Positions 47,833-60,022 of a stretch of DNA of 64,000 bases are shown here, piece by piece (position 1 is the stretch's first letter; each line of letters opens with the position of its first letter). The notes below the pieces were generated by a model that saw nothing but the letters and a program-made list of their open reading frames with translations, was not told the DNA's origin and did not search any database. The stretch spans positions 43,874 to 107,873 of the forward strand of contig NBAZ01000038.1 in the NCBI GenBank assembly GCA_002794735.1, in the 5' to 3' direction. The stretch is from Pyrrhoderma lamaoense (taxonomy: Eukaryota; Basidiomycota; Agaricomycetes; Hymenochaetales; Hymenochaetaceae). Made by a program: the position numbers and the translations under genes.

Positions 47833-50392
47833 TCACAGTTTTGCATCCTTAGGCATCGCACGCATCGCTTGACGTACACCTAGATCACCAAGTACGTCCT
47901 CAGCGCCACCAAGCAGTGAGTCAAACGGCACAGTGCGATGGTACTATAATTGATTAATCAGCAAATTAGTTTTATTAGTATCCATATCATTGCGGAAGTT
48001 GTATAATTGTGACATACGTGTTCAATAAACTTGCCCATTCCACTTTGCGTAATTCCACGTCCACCAAAGATCTGCACAGCATCTTGCGCAGTCTGTTGGG
48101 CGGATTGTGTAGAGTACATCTTCAAGAACGCAATTGGACTACAAAATTCGTATTGGGGTGCTTTAGTAAAGGCTCTATAGGAGAATATAGAATACATACC
48201 CAGCGAGTTTTTGAGCTTGTTCCTTGTAAGCCATGTTACACATTTGGTAAGTAATGTTCTCTAACCAAGCTTGAATACTCTCGGCGCGTGAGATCATTCC
48301 AGCTAGTTTATGTCGGATCACAGCCTGATTTATTAATGGCTTTCCGAACACCTTGCGCTGAGTCGCCCATCTAAAAGTTGATGAAGAAGAGTTAAAATCG
48401 TACTTTGCTCATGTTCATGAAATAGATAAGAGTGATAAACGAGCCACCTACTTTAGGCATTCCTCAATGATAAGCCTCTGGCTTCGAGCTGAACTACAGC
48501 ACATAACCCAACGCTCGTGATTGAAGTTACTTAACATCACGTAGATGCCTGCACCTTCCTCTCCGAGTGTATTTTCAACAGGGACCTTAACATTATCAAA
48601 CGTAATGTATGCCGTTCCTGCAGTGGGAGAGTAGCTAGTCTTGATCGGCTTTGTTTCAACACCCTCTCCCCGAGGAATCAACAAAACAGTAAATCCATTC
48701 TAAGGCAAAGGTCAGCAAGCTATACTACCAAATAGGAAGCTCAGGCTTTTACTCACCTCAGTTTTGCAACCTGTTGTAAAGCTGCATTAAACGCATTTAG
48801 GACTTATTCACGTACTAAAACGTTATAGAAACTTACTAATCTGAGAAACTAAAGCAATGTTAGAACGTCATGAGATAACATATACTTAGATTTGACTTAC
48901 ACTCCATTGGTGATCCACTTTTTCGAGCCATTTACAATCCAGAATTTGCCATCCTCAGTCTTAGTGGCCGTTGTTTGCAAACCAAAGACGTCACTGCCAG
49001 CATGGGCTTCCGATATAGCAAGACAGATATACTTCTTTCCTGATAAGACTTCCGGTACAACCTTTGCCTTGAGCTCTGGGTTTCCAAAGTTCAACACTGG
49101 AGGAAGTCCAATAACTTTTCCTCCCATAAGACCTTAATTAAGAAGAGTAAATAAAGATAGTTCTTATTGTTGAGTTTAATGTTGGCAAGCATACCATCAC
49201 CGTAACCACGCGCTCCAACTCTACATAACTCCTGAGTGATGATAAGTTCGTGGAAGTAATCAAACTGAGATAGATAGAGTCATGAGATCCTGAATTATGA
49301 ATATGATACGCAGATATTGAAACAAACCTCTTCGGGTGTTACGATACCGTTGAAGAGCGTACGTCCCTTCAAGTGTTTCCCGGGACCTAATCGCATTGCA
49401 TGGAGTTCCAGTTCTCTGTTCACAAGTTCAGCAACTTTATAAGAACTAATGTACATGTACTGTATTAGATACTTACGCCATTTTGTCAACAACCTCTTGG
49501 CTGGGCCTCTTTCCATCCGCTTCACGGGCCTAAGTCAATAATAAGCAAAGTAATCTCAATCTCAACTACACGTCACTTACCTGACCGTCAGGATGAATGA
49601 CCTCATCAACAAAGACTCGCATTGCCTTCTGTAGATCACGGTGGCTCTGGATACAAGCGAATTATGAGGAACCAAAACGAAATAATAAGATCACATCAAC
49701 ATATCAGCGCTCAAGTCTCCCTACAAATGTGTTGTCATAACAAAGTACTAACCTTCTTGTAGTACGGGCTGTGGAAGCCATCGTTGAGCCAAGTTGGCTC
49801 CGCATATGGGACCTTACTTAAAGAACCAGGAGCGGGGGCTTGATCTTCTCCTCTTCATCCTTAATTACACCAATCTGTAGACGTTTGTATTGCGGCCGTA
49901 AGAGCACCTCATGACGATGCAACCCGAAGAAAGCTTCTGTTGCGTCTTGACCAGCTGTACGGATGATTATAAACGGGTAAAGCATTTGTTAGTTTATGTG
50001 TTTCATCTTCTTGTAAGAGAACAAAAACGGAATGATTGTAAGGAGAAAGGGGATAAGTTCGATGATCGACTTACCAATTTCTTCATCAAGTAGAACGGAG
50101 ATACCTCCTGGATGAACGTCCTTGAATCGTGATAGGTTATAAACCTTAGAATCAATTATGACCCACTGTCGTTTCACGATAACGATAAGATATCAGTCAG
50201 CCATACAGCTCCCAACTAACTACACAGTTATATGAAGCTACTTACCAAGTCATCTGGCTTGTTATGCTACAAAGAACAGAAAGATGAAAAGGTTATTCAA
50301 GTTAGACGGTTAGTTACCTCTCATAATGGAGACAAAAGACCTACCTTCTCTACTTCCTCTCTCGTAAACGTCTTTACCTCCGGTGTAGCCAT
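47833..50392 (-). CDS. Cytochrome b5-acyl-CoA dehydrogenase fusion (apparent frameshift)
   Basis: Minus-strand multi-exon gene. Early exons: 50345-50392, 50246-50266, 50075-50165 and 49753-49954. The N-terminal cytochrome b5 domain has the heme motif FKDVHPGGISVLLDEEI and a second His in FFGLHRHEVL. The acyl-CoA dehydrogenase part follows: FHELIITQELCRVG, CLAISEAHAGSDVFGLQTTA (FAD/substrate loop), IVNGSKKWITNG, FNHERWVMCCSSARSQR, RKVFGKPL, and a C-terminal AQDAVQIFGGRGITQSGMG. The family oxidises fatty acyl-CoA; the b5 fusion is common in fungi. In exon 4, KIK and APGSLSKVPYAEP lie in different frames: one C is missing from the run at 49834-49838, and adding it also fixes the exon phase. Confidence 0.9.
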
Positions 50393-51406
50393 ATTTTTAT
50401 TTATGAAGTGGCAAGTAAGCTGCGAGAAGAGAGGCTACACAGATAAAAACTATAATAGGAGAAAGGGCGAGTTGGGGTGAATGCACAGATGAGGAAGGGA
50501 GACAGGAGGGATTAAGAGGACAGATATAGCAAACACCTGATTGGGCGTTGGGAAATCACGGACACCTTTTGGTAGAGGTGACACACTTGGGAGGAGTGGG
50601 TATGTAAGCATGTGATAAACGCGTCGAGTAACAGAAATGCGTAACATCCGAATCGCCGGATTCATAAGACACTTTGTCTCATTCGCGTGCAATGCTCTAT
50701 CAATTCCATTATCAGAAATAATAACCGTTTACATTAATAAAAATGAGAAACCGGATATTATCTGAAGAGATCTGGTTATTCGATATATAACTGACACTTA
50801 GATATGCTTATCCACAGCAATCATTCAGAGCCGGAAGGAAGTCGTTAGAGGAGGGGATGAGGTTACATATTTTATTGTGTGTAAATTGATCTATCTACAG
50901 CTCAGTTTAAGCCAATTAACCAGGCGGTACGGCTATAGACAGAAATTATAGTACTAATGTAAATATACCCTATATGCTACTAGTACTAAATTTACAGTAA
51001 AAGTGAAATAAAGGGTGGTTAAAAAAGGAGGGAAATAGGTAAACGATAGCACGAGATGAGGACAGGTAAACAAGAAAAGAAAACGAGAAAAAAAGGAATG
51101 TGTGAGTATGTGTATATGAAAACTAAAGCAAAGGTAAGGATTGTATGTATATAAGTGTGACTATGAGAGTCTGTGACTGTGTTCCAGTAGATTACATCTG
51201 AGATCCCAAAGTTATAGTAAATCAAAACAAAAAGGGAGTGAATAGCGAAAGAAAAAGAGCGAAAGCAGGCAACAACGAATGACTAACGTGGAGGGGAGTA
51301 CAAGATCAAGTGAGCTGAACGGTGGTCAGAACAAAGTTAATTCTGGTTCACACACGCATACAAAAAGGGGAAGAGAGGAAAGGGGAGTAGCAACAATAAC
51401 GAAACC
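50393..51406. other. Intergenic
   Basis: About 1 kb upstream of the dehydrogenase and downstream of the ankyrin gene. No coding signal. Confidence 0.5.
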
Positions 51407-54400
51407 TCATAGAGAGAGTTGAACATCCCGAACAACAGCCTGCAGAATTCCAATCCATCCACTAGACTTATCAACCTCATCCGCACTCGATTCCAACCAT
51501 TTTGGTACCTTACGAACCAGAAGACGATGTAACGCCCTCAAATCATCTTGAGCAGAAGCATCAGCCAACAAAGACATTCTCCTACTTTTCTGTAAAGTCC
51601 GATTTCGTACTTGTGGTGATGAGATGAGAGATTGGAGGGACGCTTTGTGTCGGAGTGAGTCGCGTTCTTGATATTGGAATCGTGATACGAAGGTTAGGTT
51701 CGAGATAACTGGAGAAGAACTTGGGTTGTGTAGTTGATGCTCTCAGGAGTACCACTACGATTATGCTTAGGACGATAGAACAACGAGTCCGTATCGTCAT
51801 CCATATGAATGTTATTAAGAGCAAATGAAAGCCTAGCAGCTTGGATAGCATTATCCTTATCTCGGAAAATCTTATCAATTAGGCGTTCTGCTTGACAAAT
51901 ATAATATTGGGCATGTTCAATTGATTTCTCAGCCTTATCACAAAAGAACGTAGTGAATAGAGGGAAGGTTTTTTAATGAGGTATTAATAAACTCAAAAAG
52001 GTAAATTAGACTCACAATATTTAGGGCTTCATAAAAAACCGAGGCTTCATTCCGCACTTTCTCTAATATAGATAGAGATGGCTCTATGGGCTGATCCTCA
52101 GAAACTAGATCTAAAGTAGATCTTTCAGATGCGTCATCCTCACTAGGGGTGACATACAAGTCCAAATACTGGGCAATATCATCATCATCCCTTTCATAAA
52201 GTGACTGTTCTTCAGCCTGTTCATGGTCCTCTGCCATCATATCCAAAAAGTTACTATCACCAATACCACCGTCTCCCGAATGTGTGGCTACAATAGACGT
52301 CAACTCAAGGGTATCCACCCCTTGTCGCCAGCTGATACAATCTTCCTCTGTCCTTTCAAGACTAGGACTTGGAAGTATCTCTCTCTCATCATCTTCCGCA
52401 CCAAACAACGTCCTCTCAATCTCCAACAAATTTGCTAGATGCGTCTTTAATGTATCCGTATTAGCACGCCTCACATACGGATTCAACCACGACTCCCGCT
52501 TCCCACTCATCCGGCGGGACTGCATTTCCGTTTGCATGGCAGCAGTGACATGTTCCGGAGGTACACTAACTAAATTTACACCTTCTTCAAGAGGAGTTAG
52601 TGGCTCGGGTGGCAAAGTGGCATCGAAGTCGAAAATCGCTCCGAGTGCGGATGACCGTCGTCGCCTCGTAACACTCCCAGCAGCGATCGCACATGCAAAA
52701 TCAACTTCATTATCCGCATCCGCTAAGATATTGAATGTGCTGCCACGTTTCTCCCCAGGGCCTACACACGGTGAGCTTGCAGGCGTCGTGAGGGAAGTTA
52801 GATCCGCTAATGAGGTAAATGAAGCAAATGAAGAATGAGAGGATGCTGAACCAGATGCAATCAGTGACGGCACAGATGAAACAGGGCGCAAGAACGGCTT
52901 CGCTGAGCCGTGAGACTTAAGGTGCTTAGACTCCATTTTTGCCCGTATTCGCCCTTCCAACTTTACGATGACACGGTCAAGGGATGCATGTACGTCCCGA
53001 GCCGATTTCAGATCACTGACTTCTGCGTCCACTAATTTACGAATGCTTTCAAGGAACCCAGAACCATTCCTACGAATATCCTGAATCTTGCTTTCAACAG
53101 TCTCCAGTGCATCCGGATTATCTTGCGATCTTCGCAGATGTTCCGTAACCTGCTCCAAGTCGACTAGTAATTGCTCCGCCTCAACAGTGTTTGTCAAAGA
53201 CGATCGCAGTAGCTCCTTTTCAGGAGGAATGAGAGGAGGGAATTGTTCTTCCTGAATCAGCCCCAATTCGAAAGAGCCATTTGAGCTTGATGAGTCGGAT
53301 GAATAGGCCGAGTCCAAAGAAGATGCAGAGAAGGAGGGTTTGACGGTTCGCATAGAAGCAGCCGATTCAGGGCGAGGCTGCCCATCCTCTGGCTCGAACA
53401 AGGGTCGAAAGTCTGGTTTAGCTACTTGTTGTGCTACTAAACTATAAGACAAATAAATTTATTAGTATAGAATCCTTTCCCAAGAGAATCACCAATTTTT
53501 ACCCATTGTTATTCTTAATCTTCCTTACAGTACCTTCGGAGTCACATTCCAGAAAAGCCATCAGCACATCTGCACACTGTGCATGGCGTGCTGCCACATG
53601 CATACAAGTCTCCCCGTTCGCGTCAATAGCTGAGAGCGGTGCACCTAAATCACGAACTAAATGAATAATAAAAGAGTACAGTCTAAACGAAGCGCCTGCT
53701 CCACCATAACGAGCTAAAGCATGCAGTGGAGTGAACGCAGTATCCGCAGTGTAAAGGGTTAAATCGGCACCCGCAAGGTACAAGGCGTCCAAAACTTTGG
53801 TATTTGGCGTCCTAGCTGTAACGCAATAGTGGATCGGTGACCACCCATTTTCGTCCGGTGTATTTACAAGAAGAGGGACTGGAATTGTAGAAGTTTGAGG
53901 ATCTCGAGTGGGGAAGAGCAAGGAATGCACAAGGAAGACGTCAGAAGATGAAGTTGCTTTTACAAGTTTTCCCACAAGGAGCTCGATATCCGAGTCAGAG
54001 AATGGATAAACATCATGCCTCTGATATAGACTGGCGAGTGTGATGTATTCGGTAGCATCTAACTTGAGCGAGAGTTTCAAGTGCCTTCTATTATGATGTG
54101 ACTGACCAGACACTCAATGAATTTGTTCATTTCAGAGTATTAGATAGCTTACTAGCAGTGCTTCCGCTCGTCGGAGGCGAAGAGCCATTTCACAAGTCCA
54201 AAGGCATTGTGAAGAGGCTCCCGCGTAGAACAAAACAGAATGGTATTGGCAGTCAACTGAATCCGGCCGGCTACCCTGCCGAATCTATTGAAGAGAAGAA
54301 GAATAAATAAACTTTTGCTTATGAGGCCAACAAACAGACGCACCAAGTACTGAAGGACATCCAGGTGTCCATCTCGAGCCGCATCTATCGCACACCTTAG

Positions 54401-54877
54401 TGAATATAACTACATATCCCCAATTAGACATTTTAACATACACATTATTGGCGTAGCCCGGTGACTATCAACACCATCAATAAGAACAGTTCTATCCCCT
54501 TTATCGAGAAGAACTTTTACGAAGTCAAGTTGATTGAGATATACTGCCATCCCAAGTGGAGTTAGACCCTTGAGAAGGGGATGAGGGGAATTCAAAGTAT
54601 ACAGAGAGAATGTACGCTTGACGAGAAAGAAAGATAAAATTGCTAAACGTCCAGAAGCGCTAGCTTGAACACGCTGCAAGTCAATCTCATCGAAACTAGA
54701 TATAGCTCAACATTAGAAGAACGACGTTGTAGCAAGTGGAACGTACCTCTCAGCACCGAGAAGTAATGAGCTTAAAACTGCGTGCGCGCCCGACCCGTCA
54801 AGAAACCGTACCAGCCGGCATGCAGTCTCCTCATCACCTCTAATGCAAGCATCAAGCAGCAATTGGGAGTTGTCCAT
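51407..54877 (-). CDS. Ankyrin-repeat protein with long C-terminal region
   Basis: Minus-strand multi-exon gene from ATG 54877 (MDNSQLLLDACIRGDEETAC) to the stop at 51407. Ankyrin repeats follow: GLTPLGMAVYLNQLDFVKVL, CAIDAARDGHLDVLQYLV, NGWSPIHYCVTARTPNTKVL, AFTPLHALARYGGAG, NGETCMHVAARHAQCADVL. The main exon (about 52017-53440) encodes a Ser-rich linker, helices with coiled-coil character (TVEAEQLLVDLEQVTEHLRR, VEAEVSDLKSARDVH-type) and acidic stretches. The last exons encode AEKSIEHAQYYICQAERLID, then, after a 52-nt GTAGTG...TCCAG intron, RFQYQERDSLRHKASLQSL and finally VVRDVQLSL. No named orthologue is clear; probably a scaffold. Intermediate exon ends are approximate. Confidence 0.75.
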
Positions 54878-56015
54878 GGTGAAGGAGAAAAAAGAACACC
54901 AAGAACAAGTTCAATTTTCGTTTTATGTCTAAACTATTTTGTCCGTTTGGGTCTCGGCGTCCTTGAGGGGGTCAAAAGACGCGGTCCCTCCGCAGATGTC
55001 GATCAGGGTCTGACCACTTGCAATTTCGCCTGTGATGGTTCCGGTTGTGAGGCAAGTACTGAACTGCGAGCTTCTGGTAAACAATTTAGGTGCAATGAAG
55101 TTTTTCTAATGATGATGTTGATGTGGAGGGAAGAAGGTGATTTTTCTTGTGTCCTATTCCAGATGAATTGTTTCCGTCAATAGTTGCAAATTCCGTGTCT
55201 AGACAACAACACCGAGGCATATGGCTAAATAATAAGCGACGCCCTAACGCGGGTACGAGGAAACTCAAAACATATATCAGAATTTGGAAGAATTAAGAAT
55301 TTAGGGGTTCAGGTCAAAGCCGACTTCAGATGTTCGGTAAGAACACTATTGAGATCTACAGAAGCGAGTGTGGCCCGTAAAGCTTTATAACTGATAGTAC
55401 TGCGTTATTCCACAGAGATTGCTGCCTCGGAAATCGGGAACAAGGATATAGACACCCCGCTTTCTATCAATACGAAGACTTTCTAGTGCCACTGATGCGG
55501 TCTAAGTCCTGGAAGTTTGGATACCAGTTAAAGGAAAAATCGCAACTTTCCGACGACCGTGATCGGTCGGGATGCTCTCTATTCATAGTTCGACGCGGAT
55601 GCAGAAGGACAGCATGAATCTACAATGATGCACATTCTTCATTGAACGGAGAATGAGTTGCGATAAAGATTATTGATTCAATAATTTCTCTATGAGGGTA
55701 GTTAGCGTCGATACAGCTTGCATCATTCCAGGTTGTCTGTCTCTGTTGGTACAATGAACATTCATCAATAATCGACATCTATCTTGGTAAGGTCGCCTAG
55801 CTTTCTTCTTAACGCTAATAATATGTTCTTTGCGCATATGAAGCAAATTTTGCACAACCCCATACTTGATGTCTATCATGATAACAGCTCTTAGCCGTCG
55901 TGATGAAAAAGAAGTAGAACACGGACATTAGAAAACATTGGGCACGTGTTTATACGCGAGTTTTATCTCAACCTGCGTTATGTCATCCCCATAAGACATG
56001 GCTTTTTAGCGAACC
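54878..56015. other. Intergenic; possible unassigned minus-strand exon at 54929-55107
   Basis: After a CATCATTAG acceptor on the minus strand, an open frame of about 58 codons reads NFIAPKLFTRSSQFSTCL, TGTITGEIASGQTLIDICGG and FDPLKDAETQTDKIV, then stops at 54929. The composition looks coding and it may be the last exon of a small gene starting to the right (an ATG lies near 55230), but the family is not recognised. It would end 50 bp from the ankyrin gene's start. The rest is featureless. Confidence 0.3.
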
Positions 56016-57317
56016 ATGACAACCAAACATTCAAATATTCGACCTAGCAATGCTTTGAATAGACCACCAGTGGTACAACCAGCATCAAGCAACGCAATAA
56101 TCGTTAATCCTTGCCAAGTTCGTATTTTTTTATGTCTGCTATTCTTTATATTCACGGTTTCACCCGGCTGAAATCCGGTAAACAGCGATTGAACCCAGTA
56201 TTAGAGCACATACGGAATGTAGCAAAGGAATTTGGAGACATAGTCCCTGATTTCAGGCTTGGGCTGACAACATGTGCACTTTTTCTCAGGTAATTTCTAC
56301 CCCTTTAATCTAGTATTTTCATCCAGAAAATGCTTTTTTTTTTCTAGTTTAAAGTATCATCGACTACACCCTGAATATATCCATCAGAGAATACAGAAGC
56401 TCGGGAATTCTTTCACCCTTAGACTTCTTCTTTTGATGTGCGATATTGTGCGTTCAATTTACTTCATTAATATGAAATGTTTTTCAACATACCCAAAAGA
56501 GTGAGCACCAAGATCCAATACGAGAGCTCACTAAGATATGTTTGGTGAATAACATCACTATCATCGTATGCTGGTCGTGAGTTCGAGTTCAACGCTTTCT
56601 CCTCTTTCTCTTGTTTTGATATAATTCCCACACTTCATTTTTCTACAAGGAACGAAGAAGCAGGCACGTACCTTGCAACATACAAGGCATTTGAACATAA
56701 ATCACCAGATATTATTAAAGAACGAGTCGATAAGGAGTATAATGCAGTACTCCGATCTGCCCTGACAAGCATCAATAAGGTGAACAAGACTGACGTTGAA
56801 TCGCTAAGAACTTCATTTGGTGTACATTCTCGTTTATCTACAACTCTATCTCTACTCCTAAGCAATTCTTTTGACAGTCATTTGCAAAAATTGCACATTC
56901 AAGTCCCGAACAGCTCCGGCGCCTACCAGGATTCGGCCAAGTAAAAGTACGCCGCATTGTTGACGCTTTCGAAAAACCGTTCCGTAACAAGGCAACGAGT
57001 GCTCCTGCTCCATTAGTAACATCATCAAGAGAGGGCCCGGAAGAAGTCATTGAAAAGCGTGATGAGCGAAACGGACAATACGCTACTCAAGGTACAAAAC
57101 CAAGCGAATTCGCTCTTAGTGAAAAGCCCCGCCAGAAGCACCTGGCGAAACTAGTTCATCAAACGATGTACCCATTTTGTCAGCTCCTAAAGGTATACAT
57201 CAGTACGGTTCCGCTGCAGATATGCGCCCACTTACAAGCTCCAGCCTTGAACCAAACATGACACGAGAATTAAGTCCACCATGGGATATTGAGCTTGACC
57301 TGAATGAAGACGAATAA
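56016..57317 (+). CDS. RAD10: RAD10/ERCC1 excision-repair endonuclease subunit (apparent frameshift)
   Basis: Exons 56016-56117, 56186-56289, 56348-56447, 56500-56576, 56650-56821 and 56878-57317. Family blocks in order: [97 protein letters not shown], and a helix-hairpin-helix end [18 protein letters not shown]. It is the non-catalytic partner of XPF/RAD1 and cuts 5' of DNA lesions and in single-strand annealing. The C-terminal tail needs one extra C at 57127-57130: SEKP then joins [14 protein letters not shown] and ends LDLNEDE at 57317 (331 aa, phase exact). As given, the frame diverges after the conserved domains. Confidence 0.92.
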
Positions 57318-57737
57318 GCGAATGTGATTCATTAGGGTTGTTCTTAATTGTATATACAATTGATATAAACTCACCATAAAACTGTATATTACGAAACAGA
57401 AAGCGTACGAGAACATTGCTACCATCTAAACTCACGCAAGTTTGTAAAATATTGTTTTGGCTATGTGAAAGGATGATTTATACACTCGTCTGAGTATGTC
57501 AGAACCTTCTTTGGAACACAGCCAAGATCTCAATGGAAGATGACATGTGATCAAGTCAATTCTAGAACACATCCAAAGATGAAAATCGGATTGACACTGA
57601 CTTATTACAAACCACTCCGTATCATTGCATTATATTCTACTCCTACTGGAAGTTGATTTACTACGAGTGATACAAGTACGCTATCTATATCAAGGTCTAG
57701 TGATTCTATATGTTCAATCAAAGTTCCAATCGATTAG
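57318..57737. other. Intergenic
   Basis: 420 bp between RAD10 and the small molybdopterin-synthase gene; noncoding. Confidence 0.5.
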
Positions 57738-58058
57738 ATGGCTGATTCTAAAGAAGCTACTGCTTCGAATACGATCACTATCCTCTACTTCGCGGGAGCG
57801 CAGACTGCAACGCGTACTCCTTCTGAAACCCTCAAACTTCCCGTAGCTGGTTCAGCCGATAGTCCCGGAGATGACAATGGCTTACCACTTTCAGCACTAG
57901 CCGCAATTCTTATGGAAAAATATGCAGGAACCAATCTTGCTTCTATCCTTCTCAGTAGTCAATGGAGTGTAGATGCTGAAATGGTAGAGAATCCTGGGTC
58001 TGTGAAATTGAGAGGCGGAGAAGAGGTCGCAATCATTCCTCCAGTATCTGGTGGATAG
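57738..58058 (+). CDS. MOCS2A: Molybdopterin synthase small subunit (MOCS2A/MoaD)
   Basis: Intronless 106-aa ubiquitin-like protein. ITILYFAGAQTATRTPSETL is the first strand and loop, LSALAAILMEKYAG a helix, and LRGGEEVAIIPPVSGG the conserved end. The C-terminal Gly-Gly is the site that is adenylated and thiocarboxylated by MOCS3/Uba4 and then donates sulfur to precursor Z in the MOCS2A-MOCS2B complex, forming molybdopterin in the cytosol. The length is usual for the family. In many eukaryotes both subunits are encoded together, but no MOCS2B is seen here, so it must be elsewhere. It converges with the next gene, 89 bp between stops. Confidence 0.95.
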   Translation: MADSKEATASNTITILYFAGAQTATRTPSETLKLPVAGSADSPGDDNGLPLSALAAILMEKYAGTNLASILLSSQWSVDAEMVENPGSVKLRGGEEVAIIPPVSGG

Positions 58059-58147
58059 AGGAGAAAGTTGTGGAGAAACAGATTATCAGCATCTTTACAG
58101 CTTTTATATTACATGTAATCCCCACCTCAGCGGGAATAGAATGCCTA

Positions 58148-59639
58148 CTATTTTCCATGAGAGTTCAGATCTTGTTCCAGTTGAGCAAGGAAGTCATCTG
58201 CCACCGATGTACTATCTTTTGTATTGGTTCCCATATCCCATCTTGACTTATGTTTCTCCTTCCCTTTTTCCTCATTGACACCTTTTCTCAGTTGAAGTTC
58301 AAGAGAAGCTAATGGATCACTTGGCCTTGGAGTTTCGTTGTCTTGAGTTGGTACTTCTCGGGCAGAGCTCACCGCTCCGTTCGTTTTCTTTTTTCTTTTT
58401 GCCTCTATCAGTGCTCTCCTCTCTTCAATCTCTCTTTTTCGTTTTTCCGACGCCCGACTTTTAATGCTTCCAACTTCATCCTTTGCTACATCTCCTGCAT
58501 CTCCTGCGAGACCTTCACCCTCACCTGGACGAATATCAACAGCCCCTGCAGCCCTCCGGGAGGCCTCTGTTTCGTCTCGAGCCCTTTTTAGTTCTTCCAT
58601 CTCACGCATCCGCGTCTCCTCATCTAAGGAAAAGTTGTAAAACGCCGCTCCTTTCGCGCGGTTCTCGCGTGAAGCATCATAATGAGCTGCAAGAGGATTA
58701 GCTTCTTCAGATGCAGCTTGTTTAATCGCAGCTACTCTCTCCGCGGATGGCTCAAACACGGGGAAATGATTAACAGGATTATCTGAGAGAGGGTTTTTCG
58801 TTATTATGTTTTTCTCTGTTTTTCATCAAATAGTGATGTTAACTTACGAATGACGAATGGGCTAATATGATGTACTATCCGTTAGTTTGTGAATACAAGT
58901 AGAGTGTATAATGCTCACTCATCGTCATCAGCCTCTTTCTCATTTGAAGGCATTAGATGCCTCGGCACTTCACTCCTCCTGGCCGTTCTTGCTCTCCCAA
59001 ACTCATCTTCATATTCAATGAGGGGATCATCCTAGTCAATTAGTTAAAACATTGATGATACATTTCCTTCATTATCGCATGCATACCTCATCGTCTGGGG
59101 CTCTGGGTACGGTTAACGATTCATCAGCATCATCGCTATCGCTGCTAAAGTTATCGTCAGTAGGTTTTGAGTCGAACTATCCAGAAAGACGTCCAGTCAA
59201 CATATTAAATCACTTAGGTCTTTGACATAAGGAAACACACACATCGACAAGCAGTGCATCATATTGAGCATCTGTAAGACCACCAGTTTTTCCTTTCTTC
59301 AGTTTATCGTATATTGCTGCTTTTCGCTCAAGAGCTATTCGAGCGCTCTCTGACGTCTTTCTATCTGCAGCGAGGGCCTCAATGTCTCGAGCATTTCGAG
59401 CTGCAACACCCTTATTTGTCCGAGCCCATATAGTTCCTTTCTCTTTCTAGAAATAAAATTGTAACGAAGTTTTGTTGGAGAAATACAAAGTAATTTCCAG
59501 TTGTGGATACCTTTTCTCCGCCAGTAGAACGAGATCCCTTCTTCTTGAATTCAGATTCCTGCTTGGCTAGTTCAGCTTTAAGGTCGAGAAACGAGCTTGC
59601 TGATACACCTGCAGCCTTTGCTTTGTTTGTTGGTGCCAT
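58148..59639 (-). CDS. CCDC174-like protein
   Basis: Minus-strand multi-exon gene, ATG 59639 (MAPTNKAKAAGVSASSFLDL), stop 58148. Blocks in order: DLKAELAKQESEFKKKG, WARTNKGVAARNARDIEAL, AAIYDKLKKGKTGGLTDAQY, an acidic segment, DDPLIEYEDEFGRARTARRS, the final exon DNPVNHFPVFEPSAERVAAI, charged coiled coil (MREMEELKRARDETEASRR) and LASLELQLRKGVNEEKG. YEDEFGRxRxxRRSEVP is the core of the CCDC174 (DUF4078) family. Those proteins are nuclear and linked to splicing/exon-junction factors in animals. The whole protein is rich in Lys, Glu and Ala, typical of the family. Intermediate exon ends are approximate. Confidence 0.85.
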
Positions 59640-60022
59640 TCAAAGGCGTTTACTGGTTGTACTAGCCTTTTATGTTTAGTTAAGTGCTCAATGTTGCGTG
59701 AAATATACGGTATAATCCTGAATGTACCAATATTTCGAAAGAGTAATCATTATTACGTCATTGTTTATTCAGAGATGTACACATGATATCAATCAGTGCT
59801 TCACATTTTGTTTGTAGCAGCTGATATCCTATCATCTCTTTTGTAGATAAGTTAAGCCCGTGGATGATTGGTATTAAAATAAGTTCATAGTCTGATGTAG
59901 TTTACTGGATGCGTGCATGTACATATCAAAACTAGTCAAACGCATAGATTTAGTGCTAGATATGAGTCCGCAATAATAAATTAAAAGGAATCGATGGCAG
60001 CCTAGGAAGAAAATGTGAGTTA
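59640..60022. other. Intergenic
   Basis: 383 bp holding the promoter of the CCDC174-like gene and the 3' flank of the tubulin gene. Noncoding. Confidence 0.5.

Noticed and set aside
52284..52838. 184-codon plus-strand frame
   Set aside because: Antisense to the large ankyrin-gene exon and without motifs.
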